DNA of 33,432 nucleotides from positions 1-33,432 of the forward strand of contig JAGMBW010000046.1 in the NCBI GenBank assembly GCA_023129535.1, written 5' to 3'. Position numbers and translations under genes: made by a program. This DNA comes from Desulfobacterales bacterium (lineage in GTDB: Bacteria > Desulfobacterota > Desulfobacteria > Desulfobacterales > C00003060). The notes beneath the pieces were generated by a model. It saw nothing but the letters and a program-made list of their open reading frames with translations. It was not told the origin of the DNA and searched no databases. How positions within the stretch are numbered: position 1 is the stretch's first letter; each line of letters begins with the position of its first letter. Positions 17,620 through 27,740 of the stretch are shown piece after piece.

Positions 17620-18727
17620 ATGGCTGGTCGAAGACGCATTGGCGAAATGCTCATCGAGGCAGGAGTTTTGGATGAGGCCTCCCTGGAACGCGCGCTGGTG
17701 ATTCAGAAGGAGACCGCCCGCAAACTGGGCGATATCCTCATGCAGGAAGGTCTCATCGAAGAAAATGTTCTGCTCGATTTCCTGAGGAATCAATTACACG
17801 TCGATGTGATTTCAAGCGATGACCTTAAGATTGCTGACGAGATCTGGGAAAAAGTTTCGGAGGAAGTCGTCAAGAAATACAATGTACTCCCCTTGAAAAT
17901 TGAGAACGGAGAACTAACAGTGGCCATGTCGGATCCGCTCAATCTCGTGGCCATCGATGACCTGAGGTTCGCCACCAGTTGCTACCATGTTAAAGTGTTT
18001 CTGGCAGCGGAGTCCACCATCAAGAATATCCTTCACGATCGGTTTGACAGTCATGGGCTTATTTATGACATCATAGACCATGGGAAGTTATTCCAAAAGG
18101 CCCTGGACACGATCGACAAAAACGAGATTCCCGATATTCCCGTTGTGAAGGTAGAGGAAGAAACCATTTCCAGCCATGTTATTGAGCTGGAGTCCCATAC
18201 TCCGCCCATCATCAGTCTGGTCAATTACATTTTTGTTGAGGCCCTCCAGCGTAATTCGAGCGACATCCATATTGAGCCCTATCAGACCTATTTCCGGATC
18301 CGATTACGTATCGACGGTATGCTCCACACGATCCTCACTCCACCCCACAGGTTGCATGTTTACATTGTTTCTAGAATCAAGATCATGAGCGAGATGGACA
18401 TTTCCAAATGAGCCCACACCGGAAGAAATCGAGGAATTTGGCCTGGACGACTCTTTTCTTTCGGATGCCGTCCTCAACAAGGGGGAAGGATGTAGCCATT
18501 GCATGGGAACGGGGTATTCGGGAAGAGTGGCTGTCTTTGAGGTGCTGTTCGTAGGCCCAAAGATCCGGGAAATTGCCAAAGACCATGGCCGGAGCGATGC
18601 CATCGGGCAGGCCGCTGCAGAGGAAGGTATCCGCACGATACTGGATGACGGTCTGGACAAGGTTCGTCAGGGTATCACCACTTTTGACGAAGTGCGGCGA
18701 GTGCTCATTGCTGGTGCGGAGGATTGA
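17620..18727 (+). pseudogene. GspE/PilB-type ATPase with deleted catalytic core and frameshift
   Basis: MshEN domain + N-terminal ATPase part ending ...SRIKIMSEMDISK*; other frame resumes at 18410 with EPTPEEIEEFGLDDSFLSDAVLNKGEGCSHCMGTGYSGRVAVFEVL. Walker A, Asp box and Walker B are missing. Confidence 0.88.
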
Positions 18728-18730
18728 AAG

Positions 18731-20848
18731 GTGGAGTACAGGAGGATGTCTATGACAAGTAGAAAGGTATCACAAAAGCTTACATTTCGGTACATGTATG
18801 CACTCATCTTCGGTTTAACATCTATCTTACCCCTGCTCTTGTTTCTCTTTGTCTTGGACCGGTATGGCATTATCCAGGACCGTAAAGTGGCGCTGATATT
18901 GGGGATAAGCATGGTGCTTGCGGTATTGGGCTTTTTGTTTTTCCTGCGAATCGTCAAGCAGGTCGGTGCCTTGGCCCGAGATTTTGTCAAAGTGGAACGG
19001 GGAGAAATATATGAGCTGGGACAGCGTGATACAACCGGTGAATTCACGGAGATGGCCCTCATCGCGGATGCGTTCAATAAGACGCTGACCGACCTGAAAG
19101 CCCACACCAGGGAGCTTGAAAACCTGGTGGGGAAGATTACCACCCTGAGTGAGTTGACCGAGCTGGTCTCCCGCATCCCCGACATCAAGGAAGTCCTTCG
19201 AACTGTCCTCCATCGGACCATGGCCGCAGTGAACGCCAGGATTGGCTCCATCATGCTCCTGGACGATAAAAGCCAAACTCTTAGTATCGCCACTGCCGAG
19301 GGACTGGATGAGTCCATTGTGACCAAAACCACCATCCCCCTGGGCGAAGGCATTGCCGGTAAAGTCGCACAGTCCGGGGAAGCAATCCTGGTGGAAGATA
19401 TAGAGAAGGATTCCCGCTTCCACAAAGCCAATGCCCCCAAATATGGGACCTCATCTTTCATCTGCATGCCCCTTCGGTCCCATTGGCGGGTCATGGGGGT
19501 GCTCAACCTGTCGAAAAGAGGCGATCGGAAGGCTTTTAGTGAGTCTGACCTGAAGTTTTTGAGGACCCTGCTCGGCCATATCGGGTTTGCCTTGGAAAAC
19601 GCAAGGCTGCTCAAAGAGGCCAAAGAGGCGGCAAGCATACTCCAGCAGGTGGTCAACGAACAAGGCCTTCAACTGAATGAGGTCCAGCAGGAGCTTCTCG
19701 AGTCCATAAAACTCTTCCACCAGGCCCAGAAGATGGAGGCCATTGGCACCCTGGCTGGCGGCCTTGCGCATGACTATAACAACATCCTCACGGGGATTCA
19801 GGGAAATACTTCTTTGATGCTCTTAGGCGTTGACTCAAGCCATCCACATTATGAAAGATTGAAAAACATCGAGCAGTCCGTCCAGCGTGGAGCAGAACTT
19901 ACCAAACAACTTTTAGGTTTTGCCATGGGCGGGAAATACGAGCTTAAACCCACTGATCTAAACGAGCTCATAGAAGATCAAAATCGTATCTTCGGCCGCA
20001 CAAAGAAAGAGATAACCATTCATACAAAATATCGAAAAGATATCTGGACAGTGGAGGTAGACCAGGGTCAGATTGACCAGGTACTGTTAAACCTCTATGT
20101 GAATGCCTGGCAGGCAATGCCAGGAGGTGGGGATCTCTACATTGAAACAGAAAACATTACCATTGATGAGAATTTTAGCAAACACTATCAGGCGGAACCT
20201 GGCAGATATGTAAAGATATCCGTGATCGATACAGGAGTGGGTATGGATGAGGCAACACGGGAGAGGATATTTGAGCCATTTTTTACCACTAAGGAGAAGG
20301 GCAGAGGAACAGGGTTAGGATTGGCCTCTGTATATGGGATTATTAAAAACCATGGAGGCATCATCAATGTTGACAGTAAAAACGGTGAAGGAACCACCTT
20401 TAATATCTATTTAGCTGCATCAGAAAAGGAAGTCATAAAAGAGAAGGAGTTACCTGAAGAGCTATTAAAGGGAACAGAGACGGTTCTCCTTGTAGACGAT
20501 GAGGATATGATTATTGATGTTGGCAAGGATGTTCTTAAAACATTGGGGTACAAGGTATTACCGGCAAGGGGCGGCAAAGAAGCCATAGAGATCTATGAAA
20601 AGAGCAAAGACAAGATTGATATGGTTATCCTTGATATGATCATGCCGGAGATGGGTGGAAGAGAAGTCTATGACCACTTAAAGGAGATCAACCCTGATAT
20701 AAAAGTGCTCCTTTCAAGCGGATACAGCGCCAATGTACCGGTAATGGAGATACTGGAACGTGGTTGTGATGGTTTTATCCAGAAACCGTTCAATATGAAA
20801 CAATTATCGCAAAAGCTAAGGGACGTTCTGGAGAAGAAAGAAACTTGA
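18731..20848 (+). CDS. Hybrid histidine kinase: 2TM-HAMP-like-GAF-HisKA-HATPase-REC
   Basis: GAF segment (SIMLLDDKSQTLSIATAEGL), AGGLAHDYNNIL H-box, [13 protein letters not shown]-box, VLLVDDEDMI...LDMIMPEMGG receiver. Confidence 0.92.
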   Translation: MEYRRMSMTSRKVSQKLTFRYMYALIFGLTSILPLLLFLFVLDRYGIIQDRKVALILGISMVLAVLGFLFFLRIVKQVGALARDFVKVERGEIYELGQRDTTGEFTEMALIADAFNKTLTDLKAHTRELENLVGKITTLSELTELVSRIPDIKEVLRTVLHRTMAAVNARIGSIMLLDDKSQTLSIATAEGLDESIVTKTTIPLGEGIAGKVAQSGEAILVEDIEKDSRFHKANAPKYGTSSFICMPLRSHWRVMGVLNLSKRGDRKAFSESDLKFLRTLLGHIGFALENARLLKEAKEAASILQQVVNEQGLQLNEVQQELLESIKLFHQAQKMEAIGTLAGGLAHDYNNILTGIQGNTSLMLLGVDSSHPHYERLKNIEQSVQRGAELTKQLLGFAMGGKYELKPTDLNELIEDQNRIFGRTKKEITIHTKYRKDIWTVEVDQGQIDQVLLNLYVNAWQAMPGGGDLYIETENITIDENFSKHYQAEPGRYVKISVIDTGVGMDEATRERIFEPFFTTKEKGRGTGLGLASVYGIIKNHGGIINVDSKNGEGTTFNIYLAASEKEVIKEKELPEELLKGTETVLLVDDEDMIIDVGKDVLKTLGYKVLPARGGKEAIEIYEKSKDKIDMVILDMIMPEMGGREVYDHLKEINPDIKVLLSSGYSANVPVMEILERGCDGFIQKPFNMKQLSQKLRDVLEKKET

Positions 20849-20861
20849 GCCACTCTTTCAA

Positions 20862-20917
20862 CATTGAAGCTCCTCGCAGCAAGCTGCGGGTATGAGGTCA
20901 TTTCATTTGCAGGATAG
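20862..20917. repeat. Chimeric repeat scar: left end of hairpin element joined to last 29 bp of CBS gene
   Basis: 20863-20890 matches 16606-16633 with one mismatch; 20889-20917 (GGTATGAGGTCATTTCATTTGCAGGATAG) is identical to 17463-17491. Confidence 0.9.
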
Positions 20918-21063
20918 CCAGGGCGTATACATCTGCTGCCGTTCCACTTCCTTTTATTGAAATTATGAGCTATTTAACGGCACTATGTTTCTGCCATTCA
21001 CGTGCAATGATGGAGTGTTGGAGTAGTGGGTAGCAAAAAAGGGGCGAAGCCCGTAAACTCAGG

Positions 21064-22575
21064 CTATTGTTTCTCTAAGATCTGCCTTATCCATTGAGAG
21101 AGCTGTTTGATATTGAAGGGCTTCTGTATAAAACCATCACAACCCCGCTCCAATATCTCAGTCGCCTCGCCGCTTATGCTGTATCCGCTTGAAAGGAGGA
21201 CCTTGACGTCAGGGTTGATCTCCTTTATCCGGTCATAGGCCTCGCCACCACCCATATTGGGCATAATCATGTCCAAAAGAACAATGTCTATCTCACCCCG
21301 ATTTTTCTTATAGACTTCGACAGCCTCTTTCCCGTTTCTGGCAATGAGTGCCCGGTAGCCCATGGCCTCCAACAATTCCTGGCCTACTTCCAGGATGACC
21401 TCTTCATCGTCTACCAGGAGAACCGTTCCGGTTCTCTTAATGAATGGCTCAGCAGTCTTGATAGGTTTCTGGACTCCTTTTTCTGATGCAGGGAAATAAA
21501 TACTGAAGATGCTACCACGCCCTTTCTTGGAATCCACATCAATATATCCACCATGACCCTTTATGATACCGTAGGCCGAAGCCAGACCAAGGCCGGTGCC
21601 CCGGCCCATTTCCTTGGTCGTAAAGAACGGATCAAAGATGCGCTCCATGGTTTCTTTGTCCATACCTATGCCCGTGTCAGTAACCATTAACAGGACATAG
21701 TCGCCCGGCTTTGGCTCATACAGCTTGCCCTTTATATCATTATGGGTCGTATTCATGGTTTTCAAGATAAGATTCCCACCGCCAGACATGGCATCTGCGG
21801 CATTTACATACAGATTCAAAAACACCTGCTCTATCTGTGCCTGGTCTGCCTCTATTGCAAACAAGTCTTCGGCAAGCTCTCGATGAATCGTAATCTCCTT
21901 TCTGGTCCTGCCAAAGGTGTCTGAGGTTTCTTTTACCAGTTGGTTCAGGTCAACAGGCTTTATCTCATATCTGCCCTTCCTGGCATATCCAAGGAGGTGT
22001 GAAGTTAGCCTGGCTCCGCTTTGAACCTGGTTTTCAATGTTCTTTAACCGGTTATGATACGGGTGCGTGGAATCGATATCCATAAGCATCAACGAGACAT
22101 TACCCTGGATGCCCATGAGCAGGTTGTTAAAGTCATGGGCAATACCTCCAGCCAGGGTGCCAATGGCCTCCATTTTCTGGGCTTGTTGGAGTTGGGTCTC
22201 GAGTCTCTTTTTATAGAGGGATACCTCAATGGTTGTGTGTAGATCTCTATCGTCGAACGGTTTAATGATATATCCAAATGGCCCCGTTCTCTTTGCCCGC
22301 TCCAGTATTTTGTCATTTGCGTAAGCAGTGAGATAGATAATCGGGATATTGAAACGGGACCGTATCTGATCTGCTGCTTCAATACCATCCATTTCACCCT
22401 GTAGCACGATATCCATGAGCACTAAATCCGGGTTGTTTTCTGCTGCCTCTCTAATTGCCTCCTCTCCTGAAGATACCAATGAAGAGACAGAATAACCCAG
22501 GTTCTCCAAACGCATTTTTATGTCTTTGGCTACGATACTCTCATCTTCAACAACCAGGATCTTAATTCTTGCCAT
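21064..22575 (-). CDS. REC-HisKA-HATPase-REC hybrid kinase
   Basis: [19 protein letters not shown]...[13 protein letters not shown]-box [25 protein letters not shown]-terminal [13 protein letters not shown]...[10 protein letters not shown]. Confidence 0.93.
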   Translation of the reverse strand: MARIKILVVEDESIVAKDIKMRLENLGYSVSSLVSSGEEAIREAAENNPDLVLMDIVLQGEMDGIEAADQIRSRFNIPIIYLTAYANDKILERAKRTGPFGYIIKPFDDRDLHTTIEVSLYKKRLETQLQQAQKMEAIGTLAGGIAHDFNNLLMGIQGNVSLMLMDIDSTHPYHNRLKNIENQVQSGARLTSHLLGYARKGRYEIKPVDLNQLVKETSDTFGRTRKEITIHRELAEDLFAIEADQAQIEQVFLNLYVNAADAMSGGGNLILKTMNTTHNDIKGKLYEPKPGDYVLLMVTDTGIGMDKETMERIFDPFFTTKEMGRGTGLGLASAYGIIKGHGGYIDVDSKKGRGSIFSIYFPASEKGVQKPIKTAEPFIKRTGTVLLVDDEEVILEVGQELLEAMGYRALIARNGKEAVEVYKKNRGEIDIVLLDMIMPNMGGGEAYDRIKEINPDVKVLLSSGYSISGEATEILERGCDGFIQKPFNIKQLSQWIRQILEKQ

Positions 22576-22580
22576 TTTTT

Positions 22581-24356
22581 TTATATCCTTTGCCTGTATT
22601 TTATTTCTTTAAATCTAATGTGAAATTCGGTTCCTTCAGCCCTATTTAATTCAATCTTACCATGAATCTGATCTTCTGCTAAAGTGGTGATCAATTGCAG
22701 GCCCAATGATTCCGTATTTCTGAAATCGAGATCTTTTGGTATGCCGATGCCGTTGTCGCTTACTATCAATTCCATCTCATTTTCCTCAATAAGGCGGAGT
22801 GCTATCTCGATCTCACCTTCTCTGCCATCAGGAAAGGCGTGTTTCAGGGAATTGGACACAATTTCGTTAAGGATCAATCCACATGGTATGGCTGAATCCA
22901 CTCCCAGCAAGACATCCTGGATATCAATCTTTAGTGCAATTTTAGCTGCGTCAACTCCATAGCACGTCAACAAATCATTTGTAAGATTCTTGATGTAATC
23001 ATAGAAATCAATCTTTGCCAGGTCTCTGGACGTGTAAAGCTTTTCATGAATAAGGGCCATCGATCTTATTCGGTTCTGACTCTCCTTAAGCATCTCAATA
23101 TACGGCCTGTTTTTAATGTATTTGAACTGAAGGCTGAGCAGACTCGATATGACCTGCATATTGTTCTTGACCCGGTGATGAATCTCCCTCAGAAGCACTT
23201 CTTTCTCTTCGAGTGATTTCTTGATCTGATCCTCTGCCTCCTTGCGGTGGGTAATGTCAGTGATTGTCAAAAGGATGCCTGCTTCCTCTGCCCCAATCTT
23301 TATCTGTGATACCACTGCTGAAAATGTCATCGTAATTTCAGAACCTTCCGGGGTAAGAACTATCTCTTTATGTATAGATTCATGCATAGATTCTCCGGTT
23401 TTCATCTTTGATTTAATCTCATTTTCCAGTGGAATGACGAATTGTTCAGGGGTGATGGAAGGAAATTGGTTCCGGAGAGCTTCAAAGGCATTGTTTGCAG
23501 AAAGGATGTTGAATTGATTATTCAGGATGATCAAGAGTGAAGGGACTGTATCAATTATATTTTCCGTATATTCCTTTGCGGCCTTAAGAGATTCCATGTG
23601 CTTTAGCTCCGCTTCATGGCACAGGTATTTTACTTCCGCTTCATGGCGCAGTTGCCTTTGTTCGGCCTCCTGACGTCTGGTCTCGTCCAGTCGCTGCAAT
23701 AAGTCATTAATGGCAGTGCCCACCTGTCTGATCTCCGTGCTGACATTGCCCTGTAAGGGCGGAAGAAATCTTATTTTACTAAAATCGATCACTCCAACAT
23801 TTGAGGCGAGCTTGCTCAAGGGCCGGAGGAGATATGCAAGCAAAAAATAGACAACCAGGAGCAGGAGTAACACTGTAATCAGGCCCCAAAAAAGTTTCTC
23901 CCTGGCATCCGCTATCAGGCGATTGTAAAAATCCCCGTTATAATAGAGCCGAACAGTCCCCAGGAGTTCATGGGTGGCAGGTGAGAAAAGAGGTGTTTCG
24001 GTGGTAAAAGGAGTCAGCCGGGCGTTTGGGCTCTTACTTTGCTTCACAATCTCCTCCCCGTTCACAATCTTCACCTCCAGGCAGAGAATCATGGGCTGGT
24101 CGGCTTCGGGATCGGTCAGGAGGATCAACTGATTCATTATCTTTTCTACCCTATCTCTATTGCCAGAAGCTACAGCCGCCTCCATTAACTGTGCATAAGG
24201 CGTAATCAGTTGATCAGCCTTGGTCTGCTCACCAGCTCTGATAATGGGAACAATAACGAAGAACCAATAGAAGAGAATTCCGCCCGCTATCAAAATAATC
24301 ACCATGATGAATGCCAGGGCTATCCGGGTGGAAAGGCGTTGTAAGAATTTACTCAT
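22581..24356 (-). CDS. Membrane sensor histidine kinase: periplasmic sensor, PAS, HisKA_2-type kinase
   Basis: Two TMs, PAS-like [66 protein letters not shown]. Confidence 0.92.
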   Translation of the reverse strand: MSKFLQRLSTRIALAFIMVIILIAGGILFYWFFVIVPIIRAGEQTKADQLITPYAQLMEAAVASGNRDRVEKIMNQLILLTDPEADQPMILCLEVKIVNGEEIVKQSKSPNARLTPFTTETPLFSPATHELLGTVRLYYNGDFYNRLIADAREKLFWGLITVLLLLLVVYFLLAYLLRPLSKLASNVGVIDFSKIRFLPPLQGNVSTEIRQVGTAINDLLQRLDETRRQEAEQRQLRHEAEVKYLCHEAELKHMESLKAAKEYTENIIDTVPSLLIILNNQFNILSANNAFEALRNQFPSITPEQFVIPLENEIKSKMKTGESMHESIHKEIVLTPEGSEITMTFSAVVSQIKIGAEEAGILLTITDITHRKEAEDQIKKSLEEKEVLLREIHHRVKNNMQVISSLLSLQFKYIKNRPYIEMLKESQNRIRSMALIHEKLYTSRDLAKIDFYDYIKNLTNDLLTCYGVDAAKIALKIDIQDVLLGVDSAIPCGLILNEIVSNSLKHAFPDGREGEIEIALRLIEENEMELIVSDNGIGIPKDLDFRNTESLGLQLITTLAEDQIHGKIELNRAEGTEFHIRFKEIKYRQRI

Positions 24357-24975
24357 AGTGTTTGGATACCTTCAATACAATCTTATTGATCCTGATCCCG
24401 GACTGTCTCAGCGTATTTAGGTTAAAATAGAGCTTGATACAACTGCTCACGGCTATACCCACCGTTGCTCCTCGTTCCACATCTCCGGTGAAGGGTGAAA
24501 AAAGAATAACATGGTGTTTGGTCACATATTCCCATACCTGCTTGAAGTTACCCTCCCTCAGACGCTCGGCCAGAAAGATTGCGCTGGGTAATTTTGCGTC
24601 AAAAGGGACAGAAGTGATAACACGGGCCACAAGAATCTCAATGGATCTGCCGCCTATGTTGCTGATATTACAGCACAAATATTCAGCCAGGCGCTCTGCT
24701 GAGGCTTGATTTTTCTCATAGAGCACCAATAATCGTATCTTGCCCTCAGATGTCAACTTCGTCTCAATATCCTTATCCACCGCCACAATCCTTGGAAAGA
24801 TATCGAGCGATATCTGGACCCTTCGTTCCTCTGTTTCATTCGTCTGTGCATACACCAGGGCTGAGGTTAGCCAGAAGAGAAGGTAAACAAAAAAAGTTGT
24901 CACTATCGCTTTTGTTATTGGGTTAACATCGGTTTTGTACATACTGAGCATCTCGGATGCAAGCTTAAAACTCAT
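24349..24975 (-). CDS. YfiR-like (DUF4154-type) periplasmic protein
   Basis: N-terminal hydrophobic segment; ISLDIFPRIVAVDKDI...; paired Cys; [37 protein letters not shown] resembles the YfiR C-terminal pattern; sits between TonB receptor and kinase. Confidence 0.6.
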   Translation of the reverse strand: MSFKLASEMLSMYKTDVNPITKAIVTTFFVYLLFWLTSALVYAQTNETEERRVQISLDIFPRIVAVDKDIETKLTSEGKIRLLVLYEKNQASAERLAEYLCCNISNIGGRSIEILVARVITSVPFDAKLPSAIFLAERLREGNFKQVWEYVTKHHVILFSPFTGDVERGATVGIAVSSCIKLYFNLNTLRQSGIRINKIVLKVSKHYE

Positions 24976-27100
24976 GGCTCACTTTCAACCACCATTCTCG
25001 GCCCGGACGTGGATAATCCTCAGGGTATGTGCCGGCTGGGGAAGGATAAACGATGTCCTCATCAAAGAGATTCTTGATCCCGGCCCGAAGTGTCATCCCC
25101 TTGAAACCGAGATTAAAGATACTGGCGGTAAGATCGAGGGTGTCGTAGGCATCCAGCTTATCTCTTCGATCATCGGGGGCACGGGTACACTCACCCACAT
25201 ACCGATACTGGAGGGCAATAGAATATTGAGGCAGGGGCTGGACGATCAGACCAAGGTTTCCTGTCCAGTTGGCGACATAGGGGAGGTCTTTGTCGGTATC
25301 TTTGTCTTTGGCATCTACATAGGAAACGTTTGCATTTAGCTTGGCGAATCTGCCCATCTGCCTTACAAATTCCAATTCCAGCCCATCTAAATTGGCGCCA
25401 CCCCGGTTGCAATATTTCCTCGATGGATCGAGCACAATCAGATCCTCAAGATCGGAGTGAAAAAGGGTGGCCCTGGCGATTGTCAAGCCGCTGTTGTATA
25501 TATAGCCCAGTTCATAGGTCTGGATCGTTTCGGGCTCGAGGCCAGGGTTGCCGGTACATAGAGGGTTATTCTGCACATACATCTCTGTAAACGAGGGAGG
25601 ACGGAAGGCCTCAGCGTACTGAAACTTCAGAATCTGGGTGTCGGTCAGGCGATAACAGGCTGCCAGGCGAGGAGTCAAGCGGCTGCCAACATCGTCATAG
25701 TCGTCAAAACGAATGCCCCCGGTTAGAGTGAGCTGATCGCCTACGTCATACTGATCCTGCAAAAAGCCACTCACAATCTTTCTTTTCAGCCCTTCGGCAA
25801 TAAAATTCTTATCCCCTGTAAAACGCTCCGTCCCCGGCAGGGGCGCCAGAGTCTCTGGATCGTAGTTGGCCTCTTGCCAGGCGGCCAGTTCTTCTATGAC
25901 AGCAAAATCGAAGCCGAGCAATAGGGTGTGCTGCTCAACTCCACGATAATCGATTTCAGCTCCTCCGTAAGTCTTCCTTTCCTTGTAATAAGCGCTGCAA
26001 ATCATTCCATCAGTGTAAACGATGGGGGGGAGATAAGGAAAGCCGCTCGGAAACCCCAGAAGTTCATCGGCTTCGGCAATATACTCAGACCAGCCGAGCT
26101 TGATCTTTGATGTGAAATCGTCAGATATCTGCAAACATTGCCTGGCCTCGATAGACCAATTTTCCTCCTCGTTTACAATCCGGCCTCCAGGTGGTGGCAA
26201 TGCATTCAGTGTACCAAAATGATCACCATATCCACTTTTGATGAAGTGTCCAACAAGAGAAAATCCTTTGTAGTCGAGAGTACAAATCACCGAGCGGTTT
26301 TCTTCCTTTTCATTGGTAGCTCCGGGAGCATTGGAGATCCATCCTAATCCTAAGCCATACAGGACATCTTCACCAGTCTGGACGTCGCCCCCATCGCTGT
26401 CTGTCCCTGCGACATTAAGACTGAAAGCAAATTCCCTGTCAGGATCCTTAACGGAAAGCACCCCCCCCACTCTCTTAGTCTCAAAGTTGCTCCAGCCTGC
26501 AAAGATCTGATTCCCTTGCTTGCAGGTTATGACATTGATAACCCCGGTGTAAGCAAACTCGCCATAGATTGCAGAACCAGGCCCCCGGATCACCTCAATC
26601 CGATCCACCTGTTCAATGGGTATATTGAACAATAGATTATTTGCTTCAGCCTTTCCTGAACCAATATTAGCATTGAGTGCGATACCGTTCAGCAAGAGTT
26701 TGGTTTGCCCTATTCCCCGAAAACGAACCACTTTTATACCCTGCTTGAACATCGATAGATCGACTCCAGGTATCAGGGCCAGGGCCTCATAAACCGTGCG
26801 GATACCTCTGGCCAGGAGGTCCTTGCCATGCAGGACTGAAACCATGCCCGGAACAAAATCGATGTTCATCCTGGTCTTGGTAGCGATTTCGGTCTTTTCT
26901 TTCAAAATCTGGAGCAGTTCACGAACCGCCTTTTCTTCGTCCACCCCTAAAGGTTTATCCTTTACCCTGCCGACCTCTATTTCGGGACGATCAACTCGAT
27001 CTGCTGCCTGGACCGGAATGGCAGTCACTGCCAGAGATATCATGAACAAGACAGCGAACTCTTTAAAAATCGTTTTGATGATATTTGTGTACGATTTCAC
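24965..27100 (-). CDS. TonB-dependent outer-membrane receptor
   Basis: Plug domain (VYEALALIPGVDLSMFKQGIKVVRFRG, IEQVDRIEVIRGPGSAIYGEFAYTGVINVIT), barrel with AEAFRPPSFTEMY and NLFDEDIVYPSPAGTYPEDYPRPGREWWLKVSHEF. Confidence 0.95.
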   Translation of the reverse strand: MKSYTNIIKTIFKEFAVLFMISLAVTAIPVQAADRVDRPEIEVGRVKDKPLGVDEEKAVRELLQILKEKTEIATKTRMNIDFVPGMVSVLHGKDLLARGIRTVYEALALIPGVDLSMFKQGIKVVRFRGIGQTKLLLNGIALNANIGSGKAEANNLLFNIPIEQVDRIEVIRGPGSAIYGEFAYTGVINVITCKQGNQIFAGWSNFETKRVGGVLSVKDPDREFAFSLNVAGTDSDGGDVQTGEDVLYGLGLGWISNAPGATNEKEENRSVICTLDYKGFSLVGHFIKSGYGDHFGTLNALPPPGGRIVNEEENWSIEARQCLQISDDFTSKIKLGWSEYIAEADELLGFPSGFPYLPPIVYTDGMICSAYYKERKTYGGAEIDYRGVEQHTLLLGFDFAVIEELAAWQEANYDPETLAPLPGTERFTGDKNFIAEGLKRKIVSGFLQDQYDVGDQLTLTGGIRFDDYDDVGSRLTPRLAACYRLTDTQILKFQYAEAFRPPSFTEMYVQNNPLCTGNPGLEPETIQTYELGYIYNSGLTIARATLFHSDLEDLIVLDPSRKYCNRGGANLDGLELEFVRQMGRFAKLNANVSYVDAKDKDTDKDLPYVANWTGNLGLIVQPLPQYSIALQYRYVGECTRAPDDRRDKLDAYDTLDLTASIFNLGFKGMTLRAGIKNLFDEDIVYPSPAGTYPEDYPRPGREWWLKVSHEF

Positions 27101-27210
27101 AGCTTATTTCTCCTTACCTGAATTCCGCAATCCCCAATCCAAAATCGTGTAACACATCTGCAAAACAAGATGCAAGGTCGACTTTTGTGTGATGCAGCGG
27201 GGCAGATTGA

Positions 27211-27366
27211 CAATTGGTAGCTGATTTCGGAATTGATTATGCCATTCCTTGTGGATTGATCATCAATGAGTTGGTTTTCAATACCAAACAACTTTTAGGA
27301 TTTGCCAGAGGTGGGAAATATGAGGTCAAACCTGGTTTGCGGTTCACTTTCTGGTCTTGCAAATAA
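27211..27366 (+). pseudogene. Chimeric histidine-kinase remnant
   Basis: Open frame QLVADFGIDYAIPCGLIINELVFNTKQLLGFARGGKYEVKPGLRFTFWSCK*; first half like the HisKA_2 kinase ([14 protein letters not shown]), second half like TKQLLGFAMGGKYELKPT of the 18731 kinase. Confidence 0.85.
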
Positions 27367-27529
27367 GAATGGCAAGAATAATCAACCAATTCAGCCAACT
27401 GAAAACACACTTTTCGTAACACCTGCAGATCGCCAGGGAGACTGGCTTATCAATGCCCTTTTCTACGAGTCGGCAGTGGACATGTAGGGGATTAATCCGG
27501 TGTTGAATGGTGAACATCAGAGCTTCCAT
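27344..27529 (-). CDS. Possible small protein (uncharacterised)
   Basis: MEALMFTIQHRINPLHVHCRLVEKGIDKPVSLAICRCYEKCVFSWLNWLIILAILICKTRK; plausible composition and hydrophobic C-terminus; no clear RBS evaluation possible. Confidence 0.35.
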   Translation of the reverse strand: MEALMFTIQHRINPLHVHCRLVEKGIDKPVSLAICRCYEKCVFSWLNWLIILAILICKTRK

Positions 27530-27740
27530 AATGGCCTTTCCTGCGCTTCTTAATAGGTATATCGGAACATATTGCCTTCCACTTTAATTTTCCCAGGATT
27601 TCCCATTATATCCCTTTCCCCTGGATGCCCTCCCACCAGGGGAGGGGAACCCAATAAAACTCTCAAGCTTTAAGGATACTCATCCGATATAGATAAGGAA
27701 GGTATAAATTTTTAGGGGGCGCAGGAAAGGGGTAAGTACC

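Noticed and set aside
18667-19656. 329-aa minus-strand ORF
   Set aside because: Antisense to the well-supported GAF-kinase gene; composition (Ser/Arg-rich) typical of a shadow ORF.
27617-27644. CCCCTGG...CCAGGGG hairpin upstream of the REC-SHOCT-like gene as a terminator or riboswitch
   Set aside because: Stem present but no T run and no recognised riboswitch core; not enough support.
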